A stretch of 61,114 nt of DNA, taken from a virus. The position numbers and the translations under genes are program-made. Below are positions 29,875 through 37,657 of this stretch, piece by piece. The notes below the pieces were generated by a model. The model saw nothing but the letters and a program-made list of their open reading frames with translations. It searched no databases and had not been told where the DNA came from. The stretch lies in the IMG/VR virus record IMGVR_UViG_3300044691_000260, positions 1 to 61,114 of that record, one strand, 5' to 3'. Position 1 is the stretch's first letter; the number at the start of each line of letters is the position of its first letter.

Positions 29875-30272
29875 CGGACCAGCCGCCGCAGTCTCCGGTG
29901 GAAGCGATGGAGGCGAGCGTGGGGTACATCAAGTCGGTGTACGGGGGTCCGATCTCGCCCGGCTACATCACGTCGATGAAGCCGCTGACGTTCGGGTTCT
30001 ACACGCCTGTCCCGCAGACGGAGGAGGAGAAGGCAGCGACCGCCGTGTGGGCCGCTGAGCGCGAAGCTAAGGCCGCGCGGCAGGCAGCCCGCCACCTTGT
30101 ACTGGCCGCGTCGGCGGAGCCGCTCGTAGCGGCTCTGGCTGACCTCCACAAGCCGGTGCTGAGGTCCGGCGGCGAGATCGAGTGTCAGGGTTGCGACGCT
30201 GAGGGCTACGAGTGGGAGTACCCGTCGTGGCCGTGTAGGACGTGGGAACTGCTCGACAAGACAGCACCGTAG
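29871..30272 (+). CDS. Hypothetical protein (133 aa)
   Basis: ATG in an ATGA-type overlap; the frame upstream to 29844 is ignored. A helical, Ala-rich centre and CQGCDAEGYEWEYPSWPC, a Cys-pair motif seen in small actinophage proteins. Last gene before a promoter-like gap. Function unknown. Confidence 0.62.
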   Translation: MTDQPPQSPVEAMEASVGYIKSVYGGPISPGYITSMKPLTFGFYTPVPQTEEEKAATAVWAAEREAKAARQAARHLVLAASAEPLVAALADLHKPVLRSGGEIECQGCDAEGYEWEYPSWPCRTWELLDKTAP

Positions 30273-30368
30273 TTCGCTGTTTCGTTGCCCTGTATGGGAT
30301 AATGGCTTAGAGCCCCGGCGAGCATGCGACTGCCCCCGGGGCCGTGGCCGACTACAAAGGAGTCAGCA
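30273..30368 (+). promoter_or_regulatory. Promoter-like leader with hairpin
   Basis: TATGGGATAATGG at 30293-30305 contains a good -10 (GATAAT, 30298-30303), though its -35 is weak. A GCCCCGG/CCGGGGC hairpin lies at about 30312-30343, then AAAGGAG before the ATG at 30369. It may be an internal promoter restarting the accessory operon. Confidence 0.5.
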
Positions 30369-30641
30369 ATGACAGATTCTAAGCGACCTCGGTTAACCCC
30401 CGAGCAGCGCTCCCAGAGTGCGCGGATCGCAGCGCTCACCCGATGGTCTAAGGAAGATCCCGCCGCGACCGCCGCCCGCGGCCAGGCCGGGCTACTGGCG
30501 CGCTTCGAACGCGAGGTAGATCCGAACAACGAACTCCCACCGGCTGAGCGATCCCGGCGCGCTGTCGCCGCCCGTAAAGCGCACATGGCGAGACTGGCGC
30601 ATCGCGGCCATCCTCGTAGGGCTCGCGGACTTCGACCGTGA
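30369..30641 (+). CDS. Conserved actinobacterial plasmid/phage protein, C-terminus altered
   Basis: 90 residues. SQSARIAALTRWSKEDP, then ARFEREVDPNNELPPAERSRRA and ARKAHMARLA, match a small family common in actinobacterial genomes and plasmids, of unknown function. After LA the residues become HRGHPRRARG, unlike the family, because the coding signal moves to the +1 frame at about 30590. This is a fusion or frameshift junction. AAAGGAG precedes the start. Confidence 0.65.
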   Translation: MTDSKRPRLTPEQRSQSARIAALTRWSKEDPAATAARGQAGLLARFEREVDPNNELPPAERSRRAVAARKAHMARLAHRGHPRRARGLRP

Positions 30642-30840
30642 CTTCCGCAAGGCCCGGCAGGAGGCCGCCGATCAGCGAGCCCGCGCTGACCAAGCGGAAG
30701 CCAAGGTCGACAAGATGAAGGACGCGGTCATCGCCATCTACACCCACGAGAACAAGTACAAGACGTGGCCGGTGGAAGTGGTCGATCTTGTCCAAGACCT
30801 GTGGGATGCGACGCACGGGCGGGAGCTGCCCCGTGGATGA
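30595..30840 (+). pseudogene. Startless coding fragment fused to the previous gene
   Basis: The frame reads WRIAAILVGLADFDRDFRKARQEAADQ... to a TGA at 30838-30840, with strong GC third positions, but no ATG, GTG or TTG precedes it in a usable position. It looks like a gene that lost its 5' end when the adjoining DNA was deleted. A charged coiled coil precedes the C-terminal WDATHGRELP. Confidence 0.55.
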
Positions 30841-31129
30841 GTTGGTTGCTTTCCTCAAGGACCGGCTGCAAGAGCTGGAAGCGGAGTCTGAGGTAATCCA
30901 CGACCGGGAATGCGACAGCTGCCCCTCATGCTGCTACCTACCCGGCCCGTGCGTCTGCGGTGTGCCTGTTCGGGTGCTGGCTGACGTAGCCAGCAAGCGG
31001 CAGATCCTCAACGGGCCTCACTCGGGTGGCGGCCCGGATCACCACGACGAGTGGGCGCATACCGTCCGTCTCCTCGCTCTGCCCTACCAGTCCCATTCCC
31101 TGTACCAAGAGAGCTGGAAACCAGCATGA
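30833..31129 (+). CDS. DUF6221-like protein
   Basis: 98 residues from a GTG. The N-terminus MDELVAFLKDRLQELEAE and the C-terminus HTVRLLALPYQSHSLYQESW match the pattern of the DUF6221 family found in actinobacteria and their phages. The middle carries CDSCPSCC and a CVCG knuckle. Function unknown. Confidence 0.72.
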   Translation: MDELVAFLKDRLQELEAESEVIHDRECDSCPSCCYLPGPCVCGVPVRVLADVASKRQILNGPHSGGGPDHHDEWAHTVRLLALPYQSHSLYQESWKPA

Positions 31130-31332
31130 CCGAGACTGGCTTGCCAGAGACCTTGCCGCCGGGGGACTGGTCCTGGCTCTTCGGAAGACCCCGAGTCGCC
31201 GGGCCGCCACCATTCACCGTGCGCCTGGCTGGCCCGTCCGTGCCGGGCTTCAGCGGTATCACGATCCATCAGAAGCCCGGCAAGGTCCCGCCGTGCCTCG
31301 CCGGTCCGAACTGGGCAAAAGGTGCCTCGTGA
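31126..31332 (+). CDS. Small hypothetical protein (68 aa)
   Basis: Starts in an ATGA overlap. Pro/Gly-rich. Function unknown. Confidence 0.55.
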   Translation: MTETGLPETLPPGDWSWLFGRPRVAGPPPFTVRLAGPSVPGFSGITIHQKPGKVPPCLAGPNWAKGAS

Positions 31333-31576
31333 TCACTCCTCCGTTGCGTCGGGGTACCGCAGCGAAGCTAGGACTACGACCCCCACGCCGCGTCCGAGTC
31401 GCCTCCTGACGACCAAACGCCACCTGACCGAGCAAGAGGCCGAGGAACTGAAGGCGCGCTGGCTGAAGGCGATGGAGAGTCCACGAATCGAGGTGCTTCA
31501 CGACCCGCCGACCGACACGAAGTGGATCAAGTTCGAGCCCGTTCGTCGCCCATGGTGGAAGAGGAGAACAGCATGA
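31322..31576 (+). CDS. Hypothetical protein (84 aa)
   Basis: GTG start overlapping the previous gene by 11 bp. A low-complexity N-terminus, then TEQEAEELKARWLKAMESP and a basic Trp-rich end. A competing GTG frame at 31329 stops after 26 codons, so the exact start is uncertain. Confidence 0.52.
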   Translation: MPRDHSSVASGYRSEARTTTPTPRPSRLLTTKRHLTEQEAEELKARWLKAMESPRIEVLHDPPTDTKWIKFEPVRRPWWKRRTA

Positions 31577-32004
31577 TCTTGGCCGGTTACGAGTTCAGTG
31601 AGCCCTCGTACGACGGAATCGGAGGGGAGGTCAACGTGGGCAGTAGTTCGGGCATGGACGTGACCAAAGCGAACCTGGCGACCATACGGATGCTTGTCGA
31701 CGGAGGCGCGGTCATTGTCCCGGTGACGGCCTACGACCCACCAAGGCTCTCCGTGCAGGTCCTCGGCTACGAAATGCGGCTTCCGGTTCCACCCGTGACC
31801 GTGGGGCAGACACACCTCGTGGGCATCACCGACAACGAGTTCATGTGCCTCCGAGGCTACCGAAGGCCCGTCCCGGGGTTCACTGCCTTCGCGGAAGTGC
31901 ACGTCAGGGCGGGTCAAGCGTCCGTGTTGGACTCGGACATCACGCCCGTGACACGCCGTGACGACCCCGACGTTGCCGATCGTGCCTGGCGTGTGAGATA
32001 TTGA
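31573..32004 (+). CDS. Hypothetical beta-rich protein (143 aa)
   Basis: Starts in an ATGA-type overlap with AGGAGAA upstream. Mostly beta strands and no Cys pairs. Followed by a gap with terminator and operator-like features. Function unknown. Confidence 0.6.
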   Translation: MILAGYEFSEPSYDGIGGEVNVGSSSGMDVTKANLATIRMLVDGGAVIVPVTAYDPPRLSVQVLGYEMRLPVPPVTVGQTHLVGITDNEFMCLRGYRRPVPGFTAFAEVHVRAGQASVLDSDITPVTRRDDPDVADRAWRVRY

Positions 32005-32057
32005 CCTCTAGATCATAAGACCGCTGGCTCCAAGGGCGGTCACACAGAGTCCCCGAC

Positions 32058-32092
32058 GAAGCCCCGACCAGGCTGCAACTGGCCGGGGCTTC
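32058..32092 (+). terminator. Hairpin terminator candidate
   Basis: GAAGCCCCG and CGGGGCTTC arms with inner CCAG/CTGG pairing, followed by TCTCG without a T run. Confidence 0.55.
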
Positions 32093-32151
32093 TCGCGTAC
32101 CTGAACTCTCTGACCTGCGGGAAGTCTCGTCTGCTCGCCCTACGTGACACG

Positions 32152-32166
32152 CAACCTAGGTTGACA
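32152..32166. promoter_or_regulatory. Palindromic operator overlapping a TTGACA box
   Basis: CAACCTAGGTTG (32152-32163) is a perfect 12-bp palindrome whose right end merges with TTGACA (32161-32166), 15 bp before the GTG at 32181. No good -10 is seen at 17 bp, so promoter function is doubtful. The palindrome itself looks deliberate. Confidence 0.4.
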
Positions 32167-32180
32167 CTTGGGAGGTCGTC

Positions 32181-32372
32181 GTGACTTCACCCATCATCGC
32201 CACCGACACCATCGTTGCTCAGGCTCAGCGGGACCTCGACGCCGCCAATCGCCTGATCGACAGAGCCCTCGACCTCCGCAACCGGTCGGCCTTCAACTCG
32301 CAGTGGTCCCTTCGCATGAAGGCCCTGCGGACGCTCGCGGCTGATGAGCGTGCCCGCGAGAACTGGCCGTGA
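32181..32372 (+). CDS. Small helical protein (63 aa)
   Basis: GTG start with GGGAGG upstream. Two amphipathic helices. Its stop overlaps the next gene. Function unknown. Confidence 0.58.
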   Translation: MTSPIIATDTIVAQAQRDLDAANRLIDRALDLRNRSAFNSQWSLRMKALRTLAADERARENWP

Positions 32373-32647
32373 ACGGCTTCCACGGCGTCGAACTGCCCTT
32401 CTGCGGCGACCTAGCCGCCATGCTCCACACACCTCCGGGAGAGGCCGCTATGACGCAACGCTGGCCCCTCGAGGACGACGACGACGAACCACGCGGCTAC
32501 GTCAACGGTGGATGGCTCCAGCCGGCGAGCACGGTCGCGTTCTCCGCTGCTGGCGCCCCTGAGGTTGTGTGGACAGCTGAAGAGTCAGCGCGGCTGGCGG
32601 AGCACCTCAAGCGCGAGAACGGGCGCCCTGAGTTCGACGAGGGCTAG
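32369..32647 (+). CDS. Hypothetical acidic protein (92 aa)
   Basis: Starts in a GTGA overlap. Contains EDDDDEPRGYVNGG and a short C-terminal helix. An ATG at residue 28 is preceded by GGGAGAGG and could be the true start. Function unknown. Confidence 0.55.
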   Translation: MNGFHGVELPFCGDLAAMLHTPPGEAAMTQRWPLEDDDDEPRGYVNGGWLQPASTVAFSAAGAPEVVWTAEESARLAEHLKRENGRPEFDEG

Positions 32648-32649
32648 CG

Positions 32650-33021
32650 ATGACGGTCACCGAGTCGGCGGGAGAGTCGGCCAGCGCGGGCCGTTCGGGC
32701 AGCGTATGGCGCGCGGTGGCTCAACGGGTCTACACCGAAGAGGACTACTGCTGGCTCTGTGGTGAGTTCGTCGACCAGCGGCTCTACTCGACCCACCCGA
32801 AGTCACGAAGCGCGGATCACTTGGTCCAGAAGCAGCATGGCGGCCCGCGGAATGACCGAGCCAACTGCCGCCTCGCGCACTTCGGCTGCAACTCCGGCCG
32901 CTCCAATGCCCTCCGCGGCCTCCCAGTCGACGCGTGTGCCTGCTCCGTCGGGTACCCGTGCGCGAGGCTCAACCCCAACCAGCCACGCGGATACGTCGAA
33001 CTGGACCCCGCGTCGATCTGA
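32650..33021 (+). CDS. HNH endonuclease-like protein
   Basis: 123 residues. CWLCGEFVD begins the zinc site, SADHLVQKQHGGPRNDRANC gives the D-H and N of an HNH core, and HFGCNSGRSN ends it. Other Cys residues follow (CACSVG). It may be a free-standing nuclease. Confidence 0.75.
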   Translation: MTVTESAGESASAGRSGSVWRAVAQRVYTEEDYCWLCGEFVDQRLYSTHPKSRSADHLVQKQHGGPRNDRANCRLAHFGCNSGRSNALRGLPVDACACSVGYPCARLNPNQPRGYVELDPASI

Positions 33022-33032
33022 ATGGCGGCCCG

Positions 33033-33137
33033 ATGAGTCGGTACCCGATCGTCTGGCTTCTCGACGTCGTGTTCAGCGCTTGGCACAAGCTGCCTGGCGT
33101 CCACCACTGCCCGTGGTGCCGAGCGTCGAACCTCTGA
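33033..33137 (+). CDS. Tiny hydrophobic protein (34 aa) with CxxC
   Basis: A short hydrophobic start (YPIVWLLDVVFSAW), then CPWC near the end. GC third positions support it weakly. Function unknown. Confidence 0.4.
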   Translation: MSRYPIVWLLDVVFSAWHKLPGVHHCPWCRASNL

Positions 33138-33181
33138 CCAACCAAACACCCAACCGAACAACTAACCAACCGGAGAACGCC

Positions 33182-33580
33182 ATGACCGAAACCAAGTCAG
33201 CCCCGCCGATGCAGCGCTTCGAAGTCTCCATCCTCGGAGAACTCATGGACATCGACGCTGCCTACTACGCCCTGAACCCGGGTGGTGACCTGATCGAGTT
33301 CAAGGACTCGAACCACAAGATCGTCCTCACCGTTCAGAAGGCCAGCCTGTCGTACGTGCTGAAGCTCCCGAACCTCGCGTCCGAGGACAAGGCAGCGATC
33401 TTGCGGGACAACCGGGTCCATGCCGCCCGGAACCAGATCGACGCAGTGCGAACCCAAGCGATGCAGGCCGCCGAACACTTCGCCCGCGAGGAAGCGACCG
33501 CGAACGCCGAACTGGTGGTCGCGCTGCAGGACCAGGACCAGGGCGCCGCTGCCATCTACGCGAACGGCGGCCCAGTGTGA
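33182..33580 (+). CDS. Hypothetical protein (132 aa)
   Basis: ATG with CGGAGAA upstream, after a 33-base leader made almost only of A and C. The N-terminal half is beta-rich; the C-terminal half is a long Ala/Gln helix. Function unknown. Confidence 0.62.
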   Translation: MTETKSAPPMQRFEVSILGELMDIDAAYYALNPGGDLIEFKDSNHKIVLTVQKASLSYVLKLPNLASEDKAAILRDNRVHAARNQIDAVRTQAMQAAEHFAREEATANAELVVALQDQDQGAAAIYANGGPV

Positions 33581-34041
33581 GTACCTTCGCGATCCTGGTC
33601 CGCTTCGACGTACCCGACGACATGGCGTTCGAAGACGCCGCGGTGCCCGCCATGGACGCGCTCAGAACCCTCTCGCCGCTGCCCGCGACCAACGTGACCG
33701 CCTTCGCTCTCGGCGCCGCTGAGGCGATCCTCGCGGCAGGCGGGATGGGCTCGCACCCCGACCGCCTACTCAATGACACCGGTGACGGCCCGCTGTACCC
33801 GTGCCGAGAAGCGCCCGGCCGCGACTGCCCGCCGAGCTACAACGGCGTGTGCGGCGACCGGCTCTGCGCCCGGTTCGAGTCCGACGACGAAAGCGTGTGG
33901 CGATCGTGTGGCGCCTGGAGCAGTTCCTCCCAGGGCAGCACCCGGCAGCGTGGACAGCATCACACGTCCTCATCGGGCGGCTGCCTCACCGTCCTACTCG
34001 GATGGCTGATCGTCCACCTGGTGTGGGGACTGTGGCGCTGA
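33577..34041 (+). CDS. Cys-rich protein with C-terminal membrane helix
   Basis: 154 residues from a GTG overlap. An alpha/beta N-terminus of about 65 residues, then a Cys-rich part (CREAPGRDCPPSYNGVCGDRLC) and a C-terminal hydrophobic helix ending LVWGLWR. Function unknown. Confidence 0.58.
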   Translation: MSTFAILVRFDVPDDMAFEDAAVPAMDALRTLSPLPATNVTAFALGAAEAILAAGGMGSHPDRLLNDTGDGPLYPCREAPGRDCPPSYNGVCGDRLCARFESDDESVWRSCGAWSSSSQGSTRQRGQHHTSSSGGCLTVLLGWLIVHLVWGLWR

Positions 34042-34049
34042 CACAGTGC

Positions 34050-34229
34050 ATGTCCTGGCAAGAGCACTACCGCGAAGCTGAGCGCCTACTCGCCGGCGTG
34101 CACGACGCCTTCGGCAAGCGCGACCTGAACGACGGCGACCGCATCATCGTCGAGATGGCCAGGGTCCATGCGTTGCTGGCCACGGTGCGGGTTGAACCGC
34201 AAATCACAGACCACATGCTTACCCAGTGA
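34050..34229 (+). CDS. Small helical protein (59 aa)
   Basis: The ATG is used because the upstream open frame has poor codon bias. Helical (EHYREAERLLAGVHDAFG). Its stop overlaps the next GTG. Function unknown. Confidence 0.52.
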   Translation: MSWQEHYREAERLLAGVHDAFGKRDLNDGDRIIVEMARVHALLATVRVEPQITDHMLTQ

Positions 34230-34399
34230 AGGACACCCCCTTGCTCACGCTCGACGCACCCCAGCAGACCACCGTCCGCGACCTCGACAGCGAGCCGCTC
34301 GGCTGCCCGCTGGTCAGCGAGGACCTGATCTGCCCGATGACAGGTAATGGCAGCTGCCCGACTGACCCTGCACGTCAGGCCAAGTGCCCGTCCTGCTGA
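34226..34399 (+). CDS. Small Cys-rich protein (57 aa)
   Basis: GTG in a GTGA overlap. Five Cys, including the terminal CPSC. Function unknown. Confidence 0.52.
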   Translation: MKDTPLLTLDAPQQTTVRDLDSEPLGCPLVSEDLICPMTGNGSCPTDPARQAKCPSC

Positions 34400-34415
34400 C
34401 CTGAGGAGACCGAGC

Positions 34416-34777
34416 GTGCGCTACTTCTACGACACCGAGTTCCTCGAAGACGGCAAGACCATCGAACTGATCAGCATCGGCATCGTGTGCGAAGACGGCT
34501 GTGGGCCGACTACTCGGCCTACGACCACGTCGCCCTGTGCCAGCTCTGGGGCACGATGATGGACCTCCCAGACGGCATGCCCATGTGGACCCACGACCTC
34601 GAACAACTGTGGGTCAACGCAGGTAGGCCCACCAAGCCGGAGCAGGCAGAGGGCCAGCACAACGCACTCGAAGACGCGCGCTGGAACGCCAAGCTGTACG
34701 CCGCCTGCACGCCGCCTAAGCCTGTGTCGCTCAGCATCGCGGAGATGGCAGCACGCGGCATGTGGCCACTGGCCTGA
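34416..34777 (+). pseudogene. Rv2179c-like 3'-5' exoribonuclease with internal deletion
   Basis: From GTG 34416 the N-terminus MRYFYDTEFLEDGKTIELIS with GIVCEDG is that of the DEDDh exoribonuclease family of actinobacteria and their phages (catalytic D6 and E8). The frame then ends soon, at 34559. In another frame LWADYSAYDHVALCQLWG, HDLEQLWVNAG and HNALEDA (the H-x4-D box) continue to 34777. The segment normally between these parts is missing, and the join is out of frame near 34493. A GTG at 34487 could restart translation of the C-terminal part. Probably inactive. Confidence 0.72.
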
Positions 34778-34780
34778 CCC

Positions 34781-35284
34781 ATGCGTCTGGTCTTCCTCTG
34801 TGGTCCACCGTGTAGCGGCAAGACCACCATGGCCCACACCCTGGCGGTGCTTGAGCGTGGTGATGTGGTGATCGACTACGACGACATAGCCCGCGACCTC
34901 GGCTCACCTGACCGGTGGCAGCACGTGGAGCCATGGCGCACACAGGCAGAGCAGGAGATGCAGCACGCCATCACCCGCGCACACCACACGACCAGCACGG
35001 GCACGGCATGGGTCATCCGCACAGCACCACGACCAGCACACCGTCAGCGCCTCGCACAGACCTACAAGGCCCCGGTGTACCTGCTTGACCCAGGCGAGCC
35101 ACTGTGCCGGCAGAGGGCAGCACAGGCAGGCAGACCAAGCGGCACACGCAAGACCATAGGCACCTGGTACCACCGCTACACACCATGGAGTGGTGACCGT
35201 GACCCGACCGAGCTCGACCAGTCATGGGTGGGTGTCAACAAGGTGCACCGTGGGGTGGTTGATCTCGACCCATGGTCAAACTGA
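34781..35284 (+). CDS. P-loop kinase (polynucleotide-kinase-like)
   Basis: 167 residues. The Walker A loop GPPCSGKTT (residues 8-16) is followed by VVIDYDDIARDLG, WVIRTAPRP, YLLDPGEPLCRQRAAQAGR (lid Arg residues) and a C-terminal YTPWSGDRDP. This suits phage polynucleotide or adenylate-type kinases. It follows the broken exoribonuclease by 3 bp, and the pair resembles RNA or DNA end-processing genes. The substrate is not known. Confidence 0.72.
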   Translation: MRLVFLCGPPCSGKTTMAHTLAVLERGDVVIDYDDIARDLGSPDRWQHVEPWRTQAEQEMQHAITRAHHTTSTGTAWVIRTAPRPAHRQRLAQTYKAPVYLLDPGEPLCRQRAAQAGRPSGTRKTIGTWYHRYTPWSGDRDPTELDQSWVGVNKVHRGVVDLDPWSN

Positions 35285-35460
35285 CGTTTCCGCAGGTCAG
35301 AGCCACGTAGAAAAGATCATGAGAAAGTTTGACCCGATGGGTTGACATATCGAAGTTGATCAGATGTTGATCACCGAAGATCTTTTTAAGATCCACTACG
35401 GTGACCCCGCTCCCACGCCTCCCTGGAAATCTCCCCCCGCGGTGCTGATGGAGGTTCGTC
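35285..35460 (+). promoter_or_regulatory. Late-operon control region before terminase
   Basis: 176 bp, AT-richer than its surroundings. GTTGA occurs three times: GTTGACAT at 35341 and GTTGATCA at 35355 and 35366. TTGACA (35342-35347) is a perfect -35, and GTTGAT (35366-35371, 18-bp spacer) is a weak -10. GATCTT-TTT-AAGATC (35379-35393) is a perfect palindromic hairpin. No gene is seen. Packaging sites often lie here, but no cos can be identified by eye. Confidence 0.6.
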
Positions 35461-35991
35461 ATGGGTGATGCGAAGGCCAATGAGCGTGCTCGACGGTACC
35501 GCAGGCACAGGTCAGGTGACCATTCTCTGTGTTTGATCGGGAACTGCAAGGTCGTCACGGCTGAGTCCGTGACGGATGCCGTGACGGCTGAGTTGCCCGT
35601 GACGGCGTCACGTGACCGTGTCGAGGTGTGTGGGCTCGCTGAGCGTGGTCAGGGCCTGTGGGACGCCATGACGGCCTCGTGGGCGCCCTCTCCGATCCTC
35701 CGTGAGCAACTACTCGAGCTGTGTCGCATGGCGGACCGGTTGGAGAAGTTGGACCGGCAGTTGAAGGGCGAGGACTGGCTCCGGTTCTGGGCGCGGAACG
35801 ACGACGGCACTGAGGTCACGGTGTTCGTCGACAAGGTGCTGTCCGAAGCGCGTGAGCTCGCTACCGCGTTTCGGGTGCTTGGTGCTGACCTCGTTAAGGC
35901 CGCCGGCGCGGTCAAGCCTCCGGTGAAGGGTGGTGGAGCTCTTGCCTCCGTCACCAGGCTCCTTGACGCTAAGCGACCGGCCGCGGGTTGA
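35461..35991 (+). CDS. terS: Terminase small subunit (putative)
   Basis: 176 residues. Basic N-terminus, Thr/Val-rich repeated stretch (VTAESVTDAVTAELPVT), then a helical core AERGQGLWDAMTASWAPSPIL and LLELCRMADRLEKLDRQL, typical of small subunits that bind packaging DNA. It directly precedes the large subunit with a 62-bp overlap, which supports the call. GGAGG precedes the ATG. Confidence 0.78.
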   Translation: MGDAKANERARRYRRHRSGDHSLCLIGNCKVVTAESVTDAVTAELPVTASRDRVEVCGLAERGQGLWDAMTASWAPSPILREQLLELCRMADRLEKLDRQLKGEDWLRFWARNDDGTEVTVFVDKVLSEARELATAFRVLGADLVKAAGAVKPPVKGGGALASVTRLLDAKRPAAG

Positions 35992-37453
35992 GGTTGGACC
36001 TCAGTACGTCTCGAGTTACGGCGTCGCCGCGGTTGAGGTCGCGCGTCTCGGCGGGTTGATTCTCGACCGGTGGCAGTGCGATTCGCTTGAGCTGATGCTG
36101 TCCGTCCGGGCGGATGGGAAGTGGGCGTGTTTCGAGTTCGCTGAGATCGTGTCCCGGCAGAACGGTAAGGGCTCGATTCTTGAGGCCCGGGTGCTGGTGG
36201 GGCTGTTGATCCTCGGTGAGCAGCTGATCATGTGGTCGGCGCATGAGTACAAGACCGCGATGGAGGCGTTCCGGCGGGTCCGGACGTTGCTGTGGGCGAT
36301 GGGGGAGAAGCTCGGGGACAACCTCGTCGAGGTCGACGGGATCCAGATCAAGATCTCCAACACCAACGGTGAAGAGTCGTTCGAGCGGTTGGACACTGGG
36401 GCGCGGATCAAGTTCATCGCCCGGTCCAAGGGGTCGGGCCGTGGGTTCTCGGGTGACTGCAACATCGTCGATGAGACGTTCGCGTACACCGATGACCAGC
36501 ATTCGGCGCTGATGCCGACAATGTCGGCCCGCCCGAACCCGCAGATCATCTACACATCGTCCCCGCCGCTGACGGGGGACACCGGGGAGATCCTGTTCCG
36601 CCTCCGTGCCCGCGCCGAGAAGGGCAACAGCACCCGGCTCGGCTACCGGGACTGGGGGCTCGAGGGCACAGCGAACGAGCTGAAAGAGATCGACCTCGAC
36701 AGCCGTGATCTGTGGGCCCGCTCCAACCCGGCGTACAAGATCCGGATCGTTGAGGAGTTCGTCCAGTCGGAGCGGGAATCGATGTCGGACGAGAAGTTCG
36801 CCATCGAACGGCTCGGTTTGTGGCCGAAAGAGCTCTCCGGTGGCAACGCGATCGACCCCGGCGACTGGTTGGCGACCCTGGACGCCACTTCGTCGTTCGT
36901 GGGTGACATCGCGATCGGTGTGGACATCTCCCCGAAGCGGGACTACGCCGCGGTCGCGATCTGGGGGCTCCGCGAAGACGGGTTGGGCCACGGACAGATC
37001 GTCACCTACAAGCCAGGTGTCGATTGGCTGCTGGGTAGCGCGTTGGAGTGGCGGACCGCGAAGAACCCCGTCGGGGTCGGAATGGGCCGCACAACCCACG
37101 CCTCGCTCGAAGCGGAGCTTGAAAAGGCCGATGTGCGCCGGCCAGACAAGGCCGACGAGCCTTGCTACGGGGATCTCGCGGTGCTGAACGCCACGGAGAT
37201 GACCGCGGCCACCGGGCAGATCTTGGACGCGATCAAGTACGCGACGTTCCGGCAGATCGGTCAGCGCGAGCTTGACGCGTCGGTTGCCGGGTCGAAGACG
37301 AAAGAAACCAACGAGGCGACCGTGCTGGTCCGCAAGGATCTCGACTCGGACACGTCACCGCTGGCGGCGCTGATGATCGCGCGCTACGTGTACGAAACGC
37401 GGGCGCATCTCGTGCAGAACGCCAATTATGACGTACTTGATTCTGTTTTCTGA
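35930..37453 (+). CDS. terL: Terminase large subunit
   Basis: 507 residues. ATPase domain: ILDRWQCDSLELML, Walker-A-like SRQNGKGS (75-82), Walker B NIVDE (178-182) and coupling motif YTSSPP (about 211-216). Nuclease domain: GVDISPKRDYAAVAIWG, then NATEMTAATGQILDAI and SDTSPLAALMIARY with the expected acidic residues. It packages DNA through the portal and cuts it. The GTG start overlaps the small subunit. Confidence 0.95.
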   Translation: MVELLPPSPGSLTLSDRPRVEVGPQYVSSYGVAAVEVARLGGLILDRWQCDSLELMLSVRADGKWACFEFAEIVSRQNGKGSILEARVLVGLLILGEQLIMWSAHEYKTAMEAFRRVRTLLWAMGEKLGDNLVEVDGIQIKISNTNGEESFERLDTGARIKFIARSKGSGRGFSGDCNIVDETFAYTDDQHSALMPTMSARPNPQIIYTSSPPLTGDTGEILFRLRARAEKGNSTRLGYRDWGLEGTANELKEIDLDSRDLWARSNPAYKIRIVEEFVQSERESMSDEKFAIERLGLWPKELSGGNAIDPGDWLATLDATSSFVGDIAIGVDISPKRDYAAVAIWGLREDGLGHGQIVTYKPGVDWLLGSALEWRTAKNPVGVGMGRTTHASLEAELEKADVRRPDKADEPCYGDLAVLNATEMTAATGQILDAIKYATFRQIGQRELDASVAGSKTKETNEATVLVRKDLDSDTSPLAALMIARYVYETRAHLVQNANYDVLDSVF

Positions 37454-37471
37454 AGGGTATCGGTGTAACTG

Positions 37472-37654
37472 GTGAACGAGTTGCTGATCACCCTGCTCGA
37501 AGTCGTTGGGCTGCTGTTGTTGGCGGCCGGCGCGATCCTCGGTTTGCTGCCGGTCATTGGTGGGGCGGCGTTCGCTGTCGGTGGTGTTGTTGTCCTTGCC
37601 GGTGCGGCGTTCGCGAATCGTCCAGAGAAGAATCCGAAGCCTGAGGGGCGGTAG
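37472..37654 (+). CDS. Small two-helix membrane protein
   Basis: 60 residues from a GTG: two hydrophobic helices (about 5-27 and 30-48) and a basic PEKNPKPEGR tail. It lies between terminase and portal, where several actinophages encode a tiny membrane protein of unknown role. Confidence 0.65.
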   Translation: MNELLITLLEVVGLLLLAAGAILGLLPVIGGAAFAVGGVVVLAGAAFANRPEKNPKPEGR

Positions 37655-37657
37655 TCC

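Noticed and set aside
35969-37099. 376-residue leftward open frame over the terminase large subunit
   Set aside because: Shadow of the terminase gene, which has Walker and nuclease motifs on the other strand.
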